Assembly: GCF_023221595.1 (NCBI RefSeq)
Contig: NZ_CP096566.1
Location: 1-64,000, forward strand
DNA length: 64,000 nt
Source of the DNA: Rhodococcus qingshengii JCM 15477
Lineage (GTDB): Bacteria; Actinomycetota; Actinomycetes; Mycobacteriales; Mycobacteriaceae
Reading direction: 5' to 3'
The notes beneath the pieces were generated by a model. The model did not search any database. It was not told the origin of the DNA and was given only the letters and a program-made list of their open reading frames with translations. Both the position numbers and the translations under genes were made by a program. This document shows, piece after piece, positions 26,380 through 36,123 of this stretch. Position 1 is the first letter of the stretch. Each line of letters starts with the position of its first letter.

Positions 26380-27966
26380 TCAGCCCCTTGTCTTGATTCG
26401 AGTCCATTTGGTGGCCGCCAGTCCGCGGCCGAGCGGCAACGTCAAGAACGCGGCCACGTCGTGGCGGTTGTCCTGCCACACGATTTCTCCGATGCCGCAG
26501 TTGTCGGCGGCCTGCTCCACGCGTGTCCCGGCGCGTAGTGCGTCGTCTTCGTTTCGGCCGGTGACCGAGACGGCCATCGAATAGATCAGGCCGTGGTGGC
26601 CGCTACCAGGCAGAAGATCCTGTCGGCGGCGAGCTGATTCGGTGATCGCCACGTCGGAGGCGCCGTCGGTGGTCTTTCCCTTGCGGCTCTCCTCGATGCG
26701 CTTGGCCTCGTCGCGGGTGACGTCCTTCTTCGCGGCTTCGCGGGATTGGGAGGCTTCCACGAAATCCATGCGCACCATCACCGTGCGGATGGTCGGGGCG
26801 GCGGCGATCTCGTCGTCTCCGACGTCGGGCTCGACTCCGGTCAGGAACGGACCAAGCCACAACGGGCCGAGTTCACGCGGTTCGATCGCACGCGGGGGAA
26901 TCACCCCGGCCCGTGTGTGCCACGCTCCCGCAACCTCGACCGACTCGTCGCGGCCGATGTAGGAGGGCCAGCAGTTGTTCCACCGCACACCCTTGTGCGC
27001 GTCGAGGGGGAAGGTGGGGTCTTGGAATGCGCGGATCACCGCGCAGGCTCGCTGTTCGCCGTAGACCTCCACCCGGCCCATACCGGCGCGTTCGAGGGAA
27101 TGCTGCGCCTTCTCCGTTTCGTCGCGAATGACCTGAGCGATACCGCCGACCAGGGCGGCATCCTTGCGGCGCGCGATGCGCGCAGCTTCGGCGAGGAACG
27201 TCGGCGACTTCGGAATGATCAGTACGCAGTACGAGCGGTGTTCCTCGACATACGGGGCGTTGCGGTCGAGGAGCTGACCGTAGGAACGGATCGCTTCGTC
27301 TATGCGCCGCACGGATTCACCGGCGGCCGAGATCATGCGCATCATCCAGTTCTCGTGCGGCGCCATATCGGCCGGGACACTGCGGTGCAGCAGCGCCACA
27401 CCCCGAACGAACGAGGACCGCTTCGCGAAACCGGCAAGGATACGACCGAACGCAGCTGAGGTCACCGCCCACTCCGCATCACCGCGTAGACCTTCGGCCA
27501 AACCTTGCATCGCCACGATCACGGAGTAGTAGTTGTTGTCGCCCGGTGTGGTGTGCTCGAGGATGAACATGTCGTCGAGCCCGGTACCGGCCAGATCCAC
27601 CGGCTTCGTCTGGTAGAGCGGGACAGGGAACTCCCACCCCGGATCGTGGTCGGGATCGCCGAAGTTTTCGTCCCTGGCGCTGACGTACACGTGCTCACCG
27701 CGCTTACGACGCTGACGGTTTCGAATCTGCTTGGCTTTGCTTGCCGCATAGGACTCACGCTGCCCGAATTCGAACGTCGCACCGATGACGGCCAAGATCA
27801 GCGCCAAGTCGAACCCGAGAACCCAGATGTTCTGCCCGATAACGAAGATCAGGACCAGCGCCAGGATGAGTGTCGCGCTCCACGCGATCAAGACCGGTTC
27901 GGCGAAAGGCAGGTTTCCTTTGCGGGCGATCTGACGCCCCAGGATCGACGTGCGTTGTTCACTCAT
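26380..27966 (-). CDS. SCO6880-family conjugation protein (PrgI-like N-terminus)
   Basis: The 528-residue protein has two membrane segments near residues 23-43 and 46-64, a PrgI/VirB3-like arrangement. A long soluble domain follows that includes DLAGTGLDDMFILEHTTPGDNNYYSVIVAMQGLAEGLRGDAEWAV. This is the SCO6880 pattern, found in actinobacterial conjugative elements together with a truncated VirB4. It probably forms part of the inner-membrane base of the channel. Its stop overlaps the neighbouring ATG (TGATG-type junction at 27966) and the ATPase gene follows at 7 nt. Confidence 0.8.
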   Translation of the reverse strand: MSEQRTSILGRQIARKGNLPFAEPVLIAWSATLILALVLIFVIGQNIWVLGFDLALILAVIGATFEFGQRESYAASKAKQIRNRQRRKRGEHVYVSARDENFGDPDHDPGWEFPVPLYQTKPVDLAGTGLDDMFILEHTTPGDNNYYSVIVAMQGLAEGLRGDAEWAVTSAAFGRILAGFAKRSSFVRGVALLHRSVPADMAPHENWMMRMISAAGESVRRIDEAIRSYGQLLDRNAPYVEEHRSYCVLIIPKSPTFLAEAARIARRKDAALVGGIAQVIRDETEKAQHSLERAGMGRVEVYGEQRACAVIRAFQDPTFPLDAHKGVRWNNCWPSYIGRDESVEVAGAWHTRAGVIPPRAIEPRELGPLWLGPFLTGVEPDVGDDEIAAAPTIRTVMVRMDFVEASQSREAAKKDVTRDEAKRIEESRKGKTTDGASDVAITESARRRQDLLPGSGHHGLIYSMAVSVTGRNEDDALRAGTRVEQAADNCGIGEIVWQDNRHDVAAFLTLPLGRGLAATKWTRIKTRG

Positions 27967-30266
27967 CAGTGTTCTCCGTCCGCGTGTTCGGGAGCGTTCT
28001 GGGCCGAGGCCCCGGCCTTGTTCATCGCTGCACCGGCAGCAGCCACCGCGAAGGGCGCCGCCACTGTCGCTGCACCTGCCGCTGCGCCGGCGGTTGTCTT
28101 CGCCGCGCTCATCAATTTCGATTCGGCGCTTCCCGCTTTGGCTCCGCCCTTGCCGGAGTCTTTGCCACCGATCCCGACGGAACCGGACGAGGTTTGCCCT
28201 CCGTGGCCCGATCGACTGGACGCGTGATCGGACGATGCCGACGATGCGTCCGGGGAGGAATTGTGACCGCCGAGGTGATCGGACGGTCCGGTGCCGCGTC
28301 CGGGAGAGGTGGCGACATCGGCATTGCGGGACGCAGCTCCCCCGTCGCCGCCGCCGCCCGAGCCGCCTCCGGCTTGCTGCTGGTACATGCTCGCCGACGA
28401 GCCGATCATCTCGCCCGAGGCTGAGCCCGAGCTACCGAAGTCGGCGGAATCCGCAGCGGTCGGCAGGATCGGTGACCACTTGAGCAACGCGAACGGTGCC
28501 AGACCGATCATCACGAAGCACACGGCGATCAGGGCGAGTTGGCCCAGTGATTCCAATTTGCCGTCGTCGGCGACCGATCCTTTCGCCGAGACGTTGATGA
28601 CAACGAACACCGCGGCCAGCAGAACGAACAACATGGGCTTGGACAGCACGACACCGAGAAACATCATCACCGGCCGAAGCGCCTTCTTTCGCCAGGTGGG
28701 GTGCACCCACATGCCGAATGCGATACCGCTGACCACTGCGAGAACGGGAAGCGCGGCCGCATGCATCAAGAAGCCGAAGAAGACCGAGAGCACACCGATA
28801 ACCATCAACCCGAATCCGATGATGCCGGCCACGGCTCCACCGACCAGGGTTTCGTCGTTGAGAGCGCCCAGGGAGGTCGATACGTTGTTGATCACCTCGT
28901 CGGTGGTGGTGCCGATCGCGCCTACCAACGCGACCGAGATCTCGTGGGCGAGACTGATAACGAATTGGGCGATAGAGGGAGCGAAGAGCATCAGCATGAT
29001 CCCGGCGGGCAAGTATCCGAAGAAGTCCTTGGCGAGTTCTTCGCCCGGGCGGCTTCCGTCGGCTGACTTGTAGAGCGCGAAGATCGTGGCGATAGCCAAC
29101 ACCAGGAGCCCCAACCCCGTCGACATCGCGTACACCGTCAAGAACTGCGGCTCCAACGGATCGAATTCGCCGATTCCTGCCAAACCGGGCAGGACCGAAT
29201 CGGTCATCGACATCGCCGAACTCTTGAACTTGTTCGCCCAGGAATCGATCACGTCCGACGGGTCTTTGACGAACGCGACCAGATCACCGAGCGGGCCGGC
29301 AACGGTATCCCACGCGAAGGTGAAACTGTCGACGAAGATCTTGCCGCCCATATAGGCAGGTGTCGCCCTCATCATCCCTCCGAGGGTCTCTCCGAGGCGG
29401 TCACTGAAGCTGGTGTTCTGATCGATCCAGTTCATGGTGCCGCCGAACATTTTCCCGACCCTGGTGTTCCATTCCGCACACGCGAACATGTCTTCCCCAG
29501 GTGTTGCGCGCTCGCAGTTGACGAACATCGCATGCATGCACAGGACGCCGGGAACACCGTTGCCGGCGCACGGAGCAGTCCAGGCAGCGTCGGGGACCAT
29601 GTCGGCGTTCGGCTGCTTCTTCATCGCCGCGAGCGAGGCCGCGTCCGGCGTCGGGCTCCACTCGAAACCCCAGGTGCTCGTCGTCTTCGTCGTCCACCGG
29701 GCCAGATCCTGCGCACACGTCGGAGACGGTGGGTACATGTCCGCAGCCTCATCGAGGGGATACGTGTTCGGATAGACACCCTTGAGGATCGACTCGTCCG
29801 TGATGCTCAAGGCGGCCTTCTGGTTCGCCTCCACACCCATGTCGACTCCGGACATCTGAGTACCGGCACCGCCGGCGGCGACCAGAGCGTCGATCAGAGC
29901 CGGATTCTTCGACATCATCACCTGCGGTGCCCACATGGCTATCCGCTCGGATTCTTTTGCCGTCCAGTACATCAACCGGTTCTCGTTGTGCATGACCTGC
30001 GTCGAGTACTGGCCCATATCGCCGCCTGTGTCCTTGCAGACGCCGGTGAACCACGAGGCGGATTTGAATTCCTCTGTGCCGGCGACGAACTTCTTCAGAT
30101 CATCGGGAAATCCTTTGGGGAGTTCCTTGCCCGACTGAGTGGCATTCTGCACGCCAGGAGCCGGGTCGGTGTTGGGGACAGCAACTGGTTCCGCTGCCGC
30201 CGGCAACGCCAGTCCGAGCATCGCGAACAATGCCACGACCGCGGTCAGAATGATTTTGCGCCACAT
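27966..30266 (-). CDS. VirB6/TrbL-like polytopic membrane protein
   Basis: The 766-residue protein starts with a signal peptide (residues 1-26, ending LPAAAEP). An extracytoplasmic region of about 330 residues with several cysteines follows, then 6-7 membrane segments between about 385 and 610. The last 150 residues are a glycine/serine/alanine-rich low-complexity tail. This shape fits the VirB6/TrbL class of channel proteins. The large secreted domain before the membrane part is typical of Gram-positive versions, which can carry wall-acting regions, though no hydrolase motif is seen here. Confidence 0.75.
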   Translation of the reverse strand: MWRKIILTAVVALFAMLGLALPAAAEPVAVPNTDPAPGVQNATQSGKELPKGFPDDLKKFVAGTEEFKSASWFTGVCKDTGGDMGQYSTQVMHNENRLMYWTAKESERIAMWAPQVMMSKNPALIDALVAAGGAGTQMSGVDMGVEANQKAALSITDESILKGVYPNTYPLDEAADMYPPSPTCAQDLARWTTKTTSTWGFEWSPTPDAASLAAMKKQPNADMVPDAAWTAPCAGNGVPGVLCMHAMFVNCERATPGEDMFACAEWNTRVGKMFGGTMNWIDQNTSFSDRLGETLGGMMRATPAYMGGKIFVDSFTFAWDTVAGPLGDLVAFVKDPSDVIDSWANKFKSSAMSMTDSVLPGLAGIGEFDPLEPQFLTVYAMSTGLGLLVLAIATIFALYKSADGSRPGEELAKDFFGYLPAGIMLMLFAPSIAQFVISLAHEISVALVGAIGTTTDEVINNVSTSLGALNDETLVGGAVAGIIGFGLMVIGVLSVFFGFLMHAAALPVLAVVSGIAFGMWVHPTWRKKALRPVMMFLGVVLSKPMLFVLLAAVFVVINVSAKGSVADDGKLESLGQLALIAVCFVMIGLAPFALLKWSPILPTAADSADFGSSGSASGEMIGSSASMYQQQAGGGSGGGGDGGAASRNADVATSPGRGTGPSDHLGGHNSSPDASSASSDHASSRSGHGGQTSSGSVGIGGKDSGKGGAKAGSAESKLMSAAKTTAGAAAGAATVAAPFAVAAAGAAMNKAGASAQNAPEHADGEH

Positions 30267-30281
30267 CAGTCAGGCCCCCTT

Positions 30282-31013
30282 CTAGTTGACGTAGAACGTG
30301 TAGAAGCCGTTCGCACCGGGCTTCGAAAGCGCCGAGTCAGCCGCCGGGAACTGAGCATCATCTGCGGACGGGCCGCTGACGAACTTCCAGTCCTGGGCTT
30401 TCCAGTCGCCGTTCTCCCACTTCACCGTGACGGTGCTCGTCGAGTAGACGGTGAGGATGCCGACCTTGTCGCTGCCCTCACTGACCGGACTTTGACCGAC
30501 GCCCATGCCCCACACCGACACCGTGGCCGAGTCCTGGGTGAAGTCCGTGACGGTGACGATCAGCGGCACGTTGTTGACGGTCTTCCCCAGATCAGTTCGG
30601 CCACTGGAGATGTCGACAACGGCATTCAAGGCGTCCGTGGCGTTCGACGAGACAGCGACTTCCCGCAGCTTCGCAGCGTCGATCCGGCCCTGGTACGTCT
30701 GACCATTCGCCTGAATGAAGTTCACCGCCGCGGTCTGCGCTCCCGCCTGATCGCGGGTGTATCCGGCCGGGACACCGTCGATGGTCGTCGTCGGACCGTG
30801 GGCTGCACGAATTGCATCGGCTCCGCTCCCCTTGTCGTCATCACTACCACCGGAGGTGAGGAGCGCGATCACCAACGCGAGGAATACCACTGCGACGACA
30901 CCAGTGGCGATAACGCGCTTGCGGTCAGAGAAGAACCCGGATCCGCCACCTGTGGATCCAGTCGCCGCGACCGGACGGTTGCCCGTACCTACCTGAGAAA
31001 AATCTTTGACCAT
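30282..31013 (-). CDS. VirB8/TcpC-like conjugation protein
   Basis: The 243-residue protein has a basic cytoplasmic N-terminus, one membrane segment at about 34-52 (VIATGVVAVVFLALVIALL), and an external domain of alternating strands with conserved-looking TVTDFTQDSATVSVWGMGVG and TVKWENGDWKAQDWKFV. This matches the NTF2-like fold of TcpC and VirB8, which scaffold the channel. It is followed by the VirB6-like gene after 15 nt. Confidence 0.75.
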   Translation of the reverse strand: MVKDFSQVGTGNRPVAATGSTGGGSGFFSDRKRVIATGVVAVVFLALVIALLTSGGSDDDKGSGADAIRAAHGPTTTIDGVPAGYTRDQAGAQTAAVNFIQANGQTYQGRIDAAKLREVAVSSNATDALNAVVDISSGRTDLGKTVNNVPLIVTVTDFTQDSATVSVWGMGVGQSPVSEGSDKVGILTVYSTSTVTVKWENGDWKAQDWKFVSGPSADDAQFPAADSALSKPGANGFYTFYVN

Positions 31014-31062
31014 GAGTTCTCTTCTTTCTCGTGAAAAATTCTGATCTGGAACGGAATTCGTC

Positions 31063-31482
31063 TCAGCCTTGAGTGACGAACATGATGGCGCCGATGATGA
31101 CGGTCAGAAGTGTCAGGCCGCCGAATGCGGTGGCTGCGGTCTTGACCTCAGCTGCGTTGTCGGTCATCTCCGAGGCGTAGCCGCCGTTCTTCGCTGCTCG
31201 CATCTTGTACAGCGCGAAGATCAGTTTCACGCCGACACCGCCCATTGCGAGTGCCCAGATGGTGCCGAGCACGCGGACCCAGACGTTCTGGAACGCAGGT
31301 CCGAGGAACTCGAGGGTAGGGGTGACCCCTTCGAATGGGTTCTTCGACTTCGGCGCGTCCTGAGCTGCGGCAGGCGCGGCGGTCATGATTGCCAGGGCGA
31401 TGGTGCCGGAGGTGATGGCTGCCGCTCGACGCAGCCGGCCGCCGCGGGTGGACGGGCTCACCGGTATGTTCTGTTCGTTCAT
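31063..31482 (-). CDS. VirB2-like small membrane protein (pilin-like)
   Basis: The 139-residue protein has an N-terminal signal segment (about residues 17-41, AAAITSGTIALAIMTAAPAAAQ), then two membrane helices at about 66-90 and 112-136. That is the layout of VirB2/TrbC pilins and of the corresponding small proteins in actinobacterial systems. The ATG at 31482 has AAGGGAAC upstream; a longer start is rejected. It lies between the MinD/ParA-like and VirB8-like genes. Confidence 0.65.
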   Translation of the reverse strand: MNEQNIPVSPSTRGGRLRRAAAITSGTIALAIMTAAPAAAQDAPKSKNPFEGVTPTLEFLGPAFQNVWVRVLGTIWALAMGGVGVKLIFALYKMRAAKNGGYASEMTDNAAEVKTAATAFGGLTLLTVIIGAIMFVTQG

Positions 31483-31526
31483 CGTGTTCCCTTTCGATGT
31501 GGTGTTCGGCTGTGGTGCAGTGTTTT

Positions 31527-32984
31527 TCAATCCAGGCGCCCGCGATTTCGCGGGTGGGGTGGAGTTACCGGGCGAGGACGGAGGGGGCGGGGGTTCGGCC
31601 GGGGTTCCGGCTCGTACTCCGCGTATCGGTCTTCGTACTGCGCGACCGGTTCGGGTCGGGCTGTACGTCGAATAACTTCCGGAGGACGTTGGATCTGCTC
31701 GGGGGTGTACGGGTCGGCGTACTCGGCAGCGCGGCCGTACACGCTGGCAGCGAGAGCATCCGCGATTTCGGCGGCGACATTGGTGTAAGCCTCGATCGTG
31801 GACGGAAGGAGCCGGTCGTAGACGATGCGCTCTCCAGTCGCGAACGACGGCTCGTAGGGAACCCGGATGACGTTCTCTTCCGGAAGGCCCAGTCGAGCCA
31901 GTCCCTCGACGAGTTCAGGTTCGAGGGTGGGATCGGAGCCGGGTGTCACGACAGTCAGCACGATCGCGGAGGACACCAGATGGCCGAAGCCGCGGGCGAT
32001 GATCCCCTTGAACATCCGCAACGCCATCTTGGTCATGTCGAGGCGCAGTGGCAGGGGAACGACCAACAGGTTCGAGTGCTGCACGGCCCATTGCCAATTC
32101 GCGGCCACGGGTTCGTTGCCGGTGTCGATGAAGATCAGGTCCCGATGACGGCGGAGTACAGCCATGATCGCCGCGCACTCGTCCCAGCCGATGCCATGAT
32201 CGCGTGAGGTCGAAGTGTCGGCTCCGAGGACTTCGTCGTGCGTGGGTTGAAGTCGCAGGAACCTGCCGAGCGCACCTGACACGGCTCCCGCCGAGGTGAG
32301 ATCGCGGGCGTTCTCGAGAACATCCCAGGGGCCGACGTCGGGATCGGTGGGATTCGCCGCGCGGTCTCCGAGGGTCCCGGTGGACTGGTTGGCATCCCAC
32401 GCGACAACGCCGTGGCGGTGCGAACCGAAGGTGTTGGCCAGGGTCAGGGTCGTCGAAGTCTTTCCGGCATCACCTTTGAGGCTGATCACCGAGACGACCA
32501 TGCAACCGGGTAGCGGCTGCTGAACTCGGGTGACGGATTGGCGGAACCGCACCTCCGCCGAGTCAGGCTTCGGCGCCATCTTCATGCCGACCGCCGCGTT
32601 GACACGTCCGCGCCAGCCCCATGTTGCGGGGCTGTCGTCGACTTCGCTGGTCTCCCGCTCGAACCGGTAGTCGAATTCGGGTTCGTCGTTCTCTGCCAGT
32701 GCGTCCTGCCCGACCGCATACGGGTCGTCGTATCCTGCCGACTCGTCGACCAACTCGGTATCGCCGGATTCGGTGGCTGACTCGATCTGAGGGGCTGGTT
32801 CAGGAGTCTCGATCGGGGCGGTCTCGGCTTCGGGCCGAGACTGCCGGCGTAGACGCTGGCCGCGCAGGTCAACGGCCTTTTCGGTGGTGTACGTGTCCTG
32901 GTGCTCGTCGTAGGGGTCAGGAGCGCTCACGGGAGTTCCTTTCGGGGAGGGGGTGGTTCCGGGGACGTTCTTCTCGCTGGTCAT
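31527..32984 (-). CDS. MinD/ParA-like ATPase of the transfer operon
   Basis: The 485-residue protein has a disordered, acidic N-terminal 150 residues. A ParA/MinD-type ATPase follows: deviant Walker A SLKGDAGKTSTT at about 168-179, AWDANQSTGTLGDRA near 193-207 and LIFIDTGNEP near 275-284. The C-terminus is a 60-residue proline/arginine/glutamate tail. Similar ATPases accompany actinobacterial secretion and conjugation loci and may position the transfer machinery at the pole or septum; that role is inferred. The ATG at 32984 overlaps the upstream stop by 4 nt. Confidence 0.8.
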   Translation of the reverse strand: MTSEKNVPGTTPSPKGTPVSAPDPYDEHQDTYTTEKAVDLRGQRLRRQSRPEAETAPIETPEPAPQIESATESGDTELVDESAGYDDPYAVGQDALAENDEPEFDYRFERETSEVDDSPATWGWRGRVNAAVGMKMAPKPDSAEVRFRQSVTRVQQPLPGCMVVSVISLKGDAGKTSTTLTLANTFGSHRHGVVAWDANQSTGTLGDRAANPTDPDVGPWDVLENARDLTSAGAVSGALGRFLRLQPTHDEVLGADTSTSRDHGIGWDECAAIMAVLRRHRDLIFIDTGNEPVAANWQWAVQHSNLLVVPLPLRLDMTKMALRMFKGIIARGFGHLVSSAIVLTVVTPGSDPTLEPELVEGLARLGLPEENVIRVPYEPSFATGERIVYDRLLPSTIEAYTNVAAEIADALAASVYGRAAEYADPYTPEQIQRPPEVIRRTARPEPVAQYEDRYAEYEPEPRPNPRPLRPRPVTPPHPRNRGRLD

Positions 32985-33595
32985 AGCTTTTTGAGGTCGT
33001 CGACGGCCCACAGACCGCCGCGACTGACGACCAGAACGGCGACGATGACGGTGTCGACGCCGACGATGGAGCCATCGGACGCAATCGCGGTCTGTTCGAC
33101 CTGATACATCCGGTGCACCGCAGTCGCGGTGTCCACGGCGCCCTGGTTCGGTACAGAGCTGACCGTCGGCCAGACCTGCGCGTCCTTCGCGGCCCATTCG
33201 AGCCACTGACCGCCGGGGCTTCCGGTCGGGGTGGTTCCGGTGACGTCGCCGAGGAAGCGTTCGGTGAGCAGGTCGCCGGTGCGGGCGGCCGCGTCGTTGG
33301 GTCCGCGATCGTCAGCGGTGTTCCAGGTGAACCAGGTGGTGACCACGGCGTCGGCAACGGCAGCCGGATCGCTGCGGTCCACGATGGCGACCTGTTCGGG
33401 CGCGTGTTCCGGAACGGTGGCCGCAGGCCGCGTGGACTCGGCCGCCGAGGTTTCGTTCGGGGACCATTGCTGCGCCCGTGCACCCGTCGTCGTGGTGGAC
33501 GGGCCGGTTGCGGTGCCTTCCGTGCCCGAGGAGCACCCGGCCAGGGCAATAGCGACGGCAGATGCAGCGGCGAGCGCGGCGAGGTGGCGTTTCAC
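32981..33595 (-). CDS. lipoprotein of the transfer operon
   Basis: The 204-residue protein starts at a GTG (VKRHLAALAAASAVAIALAGCSSG) and has a clear lipobox, LAGC, with the modified cysteine near residue 20. The rest is threonine- and serine-rich, then a compact domain around 60-200. The GTG at 33595 overlaps the upstream stop by 4 nt (GTGA), which decides the start over longer frames. It is probably anchored outside the membrane near the channel. Confidence 0.75.
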   Translation of the reverse strand: MKRHLAALAAASAVAIALAGCSSGTEGTATGPSTTTTGARAQQWSPNETSAAESTRPAATVPEHAPEQVAIVDRSDPAAVADAVVTTWFTWNTADDRGPNDAAARTGDLLTERFLGDVTGTTPTGSPGGQWLEWAAKDAQVWPTVSSVPNQGAVDTATAVHRMYQVEQTAIASDGSIVGVDTVIVAVLVVSRGGLWAVDDLKKL

Positions 33596-34239
33596 GACTC
33601 GTCCTCGATGAACAGATCCGACAACCGAATCGCCTGCCACGCCTGGTAACCAGGCTCTTCGCACCAGTCCACGGCCCGGTTGTTGTCGGTGATGTCGAGG
33701 TCGAGTGCAACACCGTGCTTGGCTGCCATACCGGCGAGGGAGTTCCCGTCGATCTCCGGATTGGAGATGTGCAGGAGCAACCGCACCGCGGGAACGTTCG
33801 CGTCCTCCCGTGCTTTGCCGGCGAGGAATACCGCCTTACCGGCTGCCGAGTCGTCTGCCGAGCGCTGGTTGCCTTCCTTGAAGACCGTGTCGTTCTTGTG
33901 GAACGTCCCGTACCAGGCCGCGTCGTCGACCGGTCCGAGTACAGCGAAGCTACCCCGCTCGTCACCTGCGGCGAACAGTTCCACCAACGGTGCGGTGGCG
34001 GCGGCTTCGGCGATCTCCTTCTTGCGTTTGGTCGCTTCCGCGTCGCGGAGTACGTCGTAGTCGAGATCGAGTTGTTTGACCAACTCGCGCTTGACCTTCG
34101 GCCACATGCTGCGCGAGAGCAGTTTGTTCTTCTTCGCCCACGCGCGGATCTCTGAGGAGTCGCTGGTGCGCAACTCGTCAGCGGCGGTACGTACTGCGTC
34201 TGCGGCCTGTTCCCATTCGGTGGCTGCGGATACCGTCAT
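33592..34239 (-). CDS. conserved hypothetical protein of the transfer operon
   Basis: I do not recognise this 215-residue cytoplasmic protein. It begins with a helical segment (TEWEQAADAVRTAADELRTSDSSEIRAWAKKNKLL) and ends with an acidic, tryptophan-containing domain. It has no signal peptide or membrane segment. Its stop overlaps the lipoprotein start by 4 nt, so it is in the same transcript. Confidence 0.65.
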   Translation of the reverse strand: MTVSAATEWEQAADAVRTAADELRTSDSSEIRAWAKKNKLLSRSMWPKVKRELVKQLDLDYDVLRDAEATKRKKEIAEAAATAPLVELFAAGDERGSFAVLGPVDDAAWYGTFHKNDTVFKEGNQRSADDSAAGKAVFLAGKAREDANVPAVRLLLHISNPEIDGNSLAGMAAKHGVALDLDITDNNRAVDWCEEPGYQAWQAIRLSDLFIEDES

Positions 34240-34320
34240 TTCTGGGATCTACCTTTCTTCGGGTGAAACTTCATTCCGGGGTGGTCATCGGGTTGCGATG
34301 TTCTGGTCTGGGTTGTTCTG

Positions 34321-35982
34321 TCAGGCAAAGCGTTTCGCTGCCAATCCCGAGGACGGCGGGGTCCAGTCGGAGATTTTGACGACATCGCCCGATTGCGGAG
34401 CTTCGACGACCTTGCCGCCGCCCATCCAGATGAAGATGTGGCCGCTGTGGGGTTGGATGATGTCGCCGGGTCGCAGGTCGGCAGGGTTGGTGATCGAGGT
34501 TCCGCGAGAGTCGCCTATCTGCATCTGGTCCTGGTGAGGGAGAACCGTTCGGCCGCCTGTCGCTTGCGCGACTGCGTATTTCACCAATCCTGAGCAGTCG
34601 AACCCGACCTTGTTGAAGTCGCCGAAACTGTCTGCCACTCCCCCGTCACGGACGCCGCGCGTCGGTCCGTTCTCGTCGCCGCCGCCCCAGGCATACGGGG
34701 TGCCGAGCCACCGCAGAGCGGCATCGACGACGACCGAACCCGTCGAGGGGCCGCCTGGAATCGGCCCCGCCGGTGCGGACGTGTCGGTGAATTCCTCGAT
34801 CGCGAACTTCTGAATGTTGGTGACGTAGCCGCGTGTTTCCTCGTTCTGGCAGACCTGGCCCTGTGACAAGGTGTTTCCGGGGCCGCAGTTGTACATGGAC
34901 AATGTCAGCGGGATCAGCTCACCTTGCAGGCGGCCGTCAGCCATCGCCTTTTTCGTCAGCTCGAGCATCTTGCAGTCGTAGGACGCCATCGACATCGCAG
35001 CGTCGGCCGGTGAGCGCATGTCGAGCTTTCCGTCCCCGTCCCCGTCCACGCCTTCCTGTGCAGCAGTTGAGGGAAGGAACTGTGCCGGGCCGTCCGCGCC
35101 GGAGTCGTTGTTGTGCGCGTTGACGTTGAAGCCGCTTTCCTGCTTGAACTGCCCTGCCAGCAGCGGAGCGGTGATCTCGGGGCAGGTACCGGCGGCTTTG
35201 AGGATCCACGGTTCGAACTCCGCAGGCACGCTGCCCGGCTTGAGTCCCCCGCCGCCCAGGCTCGGTCCACCGCACCCGGCGCCCGCCGGAAGCGGAGTGA
35301 TCGCAGCAGCGTTCACGATCGCGGGAGACGGAACCCCGGTGCCCGGTGCAGGTGCGGGCGAGGGCGAGGGTGCAGGTCCAGACGGCTCGGCAGCACCGGC
35401 GAGCCACGGTGCGGGATCGGTCGGCGTTCCGGCGCCGTCGGGAAGTCGGCCACCCTCCCAGACCTCGAAATGCAGGTGCGGACCGGAGGATTCGCCTTCA
35501 TTCCCAACGGCTGCGATTTCCTGACCAGCGGTGACCTGATCACCGGTCTTGACCTTGATCGTCGAGGCCGCCATGTGCCCGTAGACGGTGGAAATCCGCT
35601 GCCCATTGACGTCGGTGTCGATGATGACCCAGCTCCCGAACCCCCTCGCCGGGCCGGCTGCCGCGACGACACCGGAGGTAGCGGCATAGATCGGAGTACC
35701 GAGCGGGCCAGCGAAGTCGGTACCGCGGTGCATGGAACCACCGCGAGGACCGAACCCCGACGTCAGTTGGTAGGTACCGGCCTTGAGCGGCTGCGTCTTG
35801 GTTCCCGGAGCTGGTGCCACGGATCCGGTAGTTGCGGTTGTGGGCAGGCAATCGTTGGAAGGTTTGGGGTTGTTGTCGGTACCGAACATGACGAAACCGA
35901 GCATCAGGACCAATGCGACGATGACGCCGCCAGTGGCCTTGAGGCCGGTCTTCGTCGAGCTGGGTGAATCACCCATCGTCAT
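34321..35982 (-). CDS. three-domain cell-wall hydrolase (M23 peptidase, lytic transglycosylase, NlpC/P60)
   Basis: The 553-residue protein has one N-terminal membrane anchor (about 17-34). It then carries an M23-type metallopeptidase domain at about 70-185 (MHRGTDFAG ... SSGPHLHFEVW). A lytic-transglycosylase-like segment spans about 260-380 (LLAGQFKQESGFNVNAHNNDSGADGPAQFLPSTAA). A C-terminal NlpC/P60 domain spans about 425-550 (GFDCSGLVKYAVAQ, with the histidine in PHSGHIFIWMGGG). Such enzymes open the peptidoglycan for the conjugation channel, the job of VirB1. Three different bond specificities in one chain would cut both glycan and peptide. It is complete and follows the cutinase gene in the operon. 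Confidence 0.9.
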   Translation of the reverse strand: MTMGDSPSSTKTGLKATGGVIVALVLMLGFVMFGTDNNPKPSNDCLPTTATTGSVAPAPGTKTQPLKAGTYQLTSGFGPRGGSMHRGTDFAGPLGTPIYAATSGVVAAAGPARGFGSWVIIDTDVNGQRISTVYGHMAASTIKVKTGDQVTAGQEIAAVGNEGESSGPHLHFEVWEGGRLPDGAGTPTDPAPWLAGAAEPSGPAPSPSPAPAPGTGVPSPAIVNAAAITPLPAGAGCGGPSLGGGGLKPGSVPAEFEPWILKAAGTCPEITAPLLAGQFKQESGFNVNAHNNDSGADGPAQFLPSTAAQEGVDGDGDGKLDMRSPADAAMSMASYDCKMLELTKKAMADGRLQGELIPLTLSMYNCGPGNTLSQGQVCQNEETRGYVTNIQKFAIEEFTDTSAPAGPIPGGPSTGSVVVDAALRWLGTPYAWGGGDENGPTRGVRDGGVADSFGDFNKVGFDCSGLVKYAVAQATGGRTVLPHQDQMQIGDSRGTSITNPADLRPGDIIQPHSGHIFIWMGGGKVVEAPQSGDVVKISDWTPPSSGLAAKRFA

Positions 35983-36123
35983 GTCCTTGTCGTTGTGTCG
36001 TGCCGCGCCCGCCTGGGCAACGTGTGGGGACCTATCGAGGCCGAGAGGGCCGTGAGTATGAGTGGCAGGTGAACGTCAAAAGCTCTCGCCCAAGAGCGTT
36101 TTCGGCTCACCCGCCGTCAGGCG

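Noticed and set aside
28291..31034. long plus-strand frames opposite the VirB6- and VirB8-like genes
   Set aside because: The minus strand has signal peptides, membrane segments and an operon layout; the plus frames do not.
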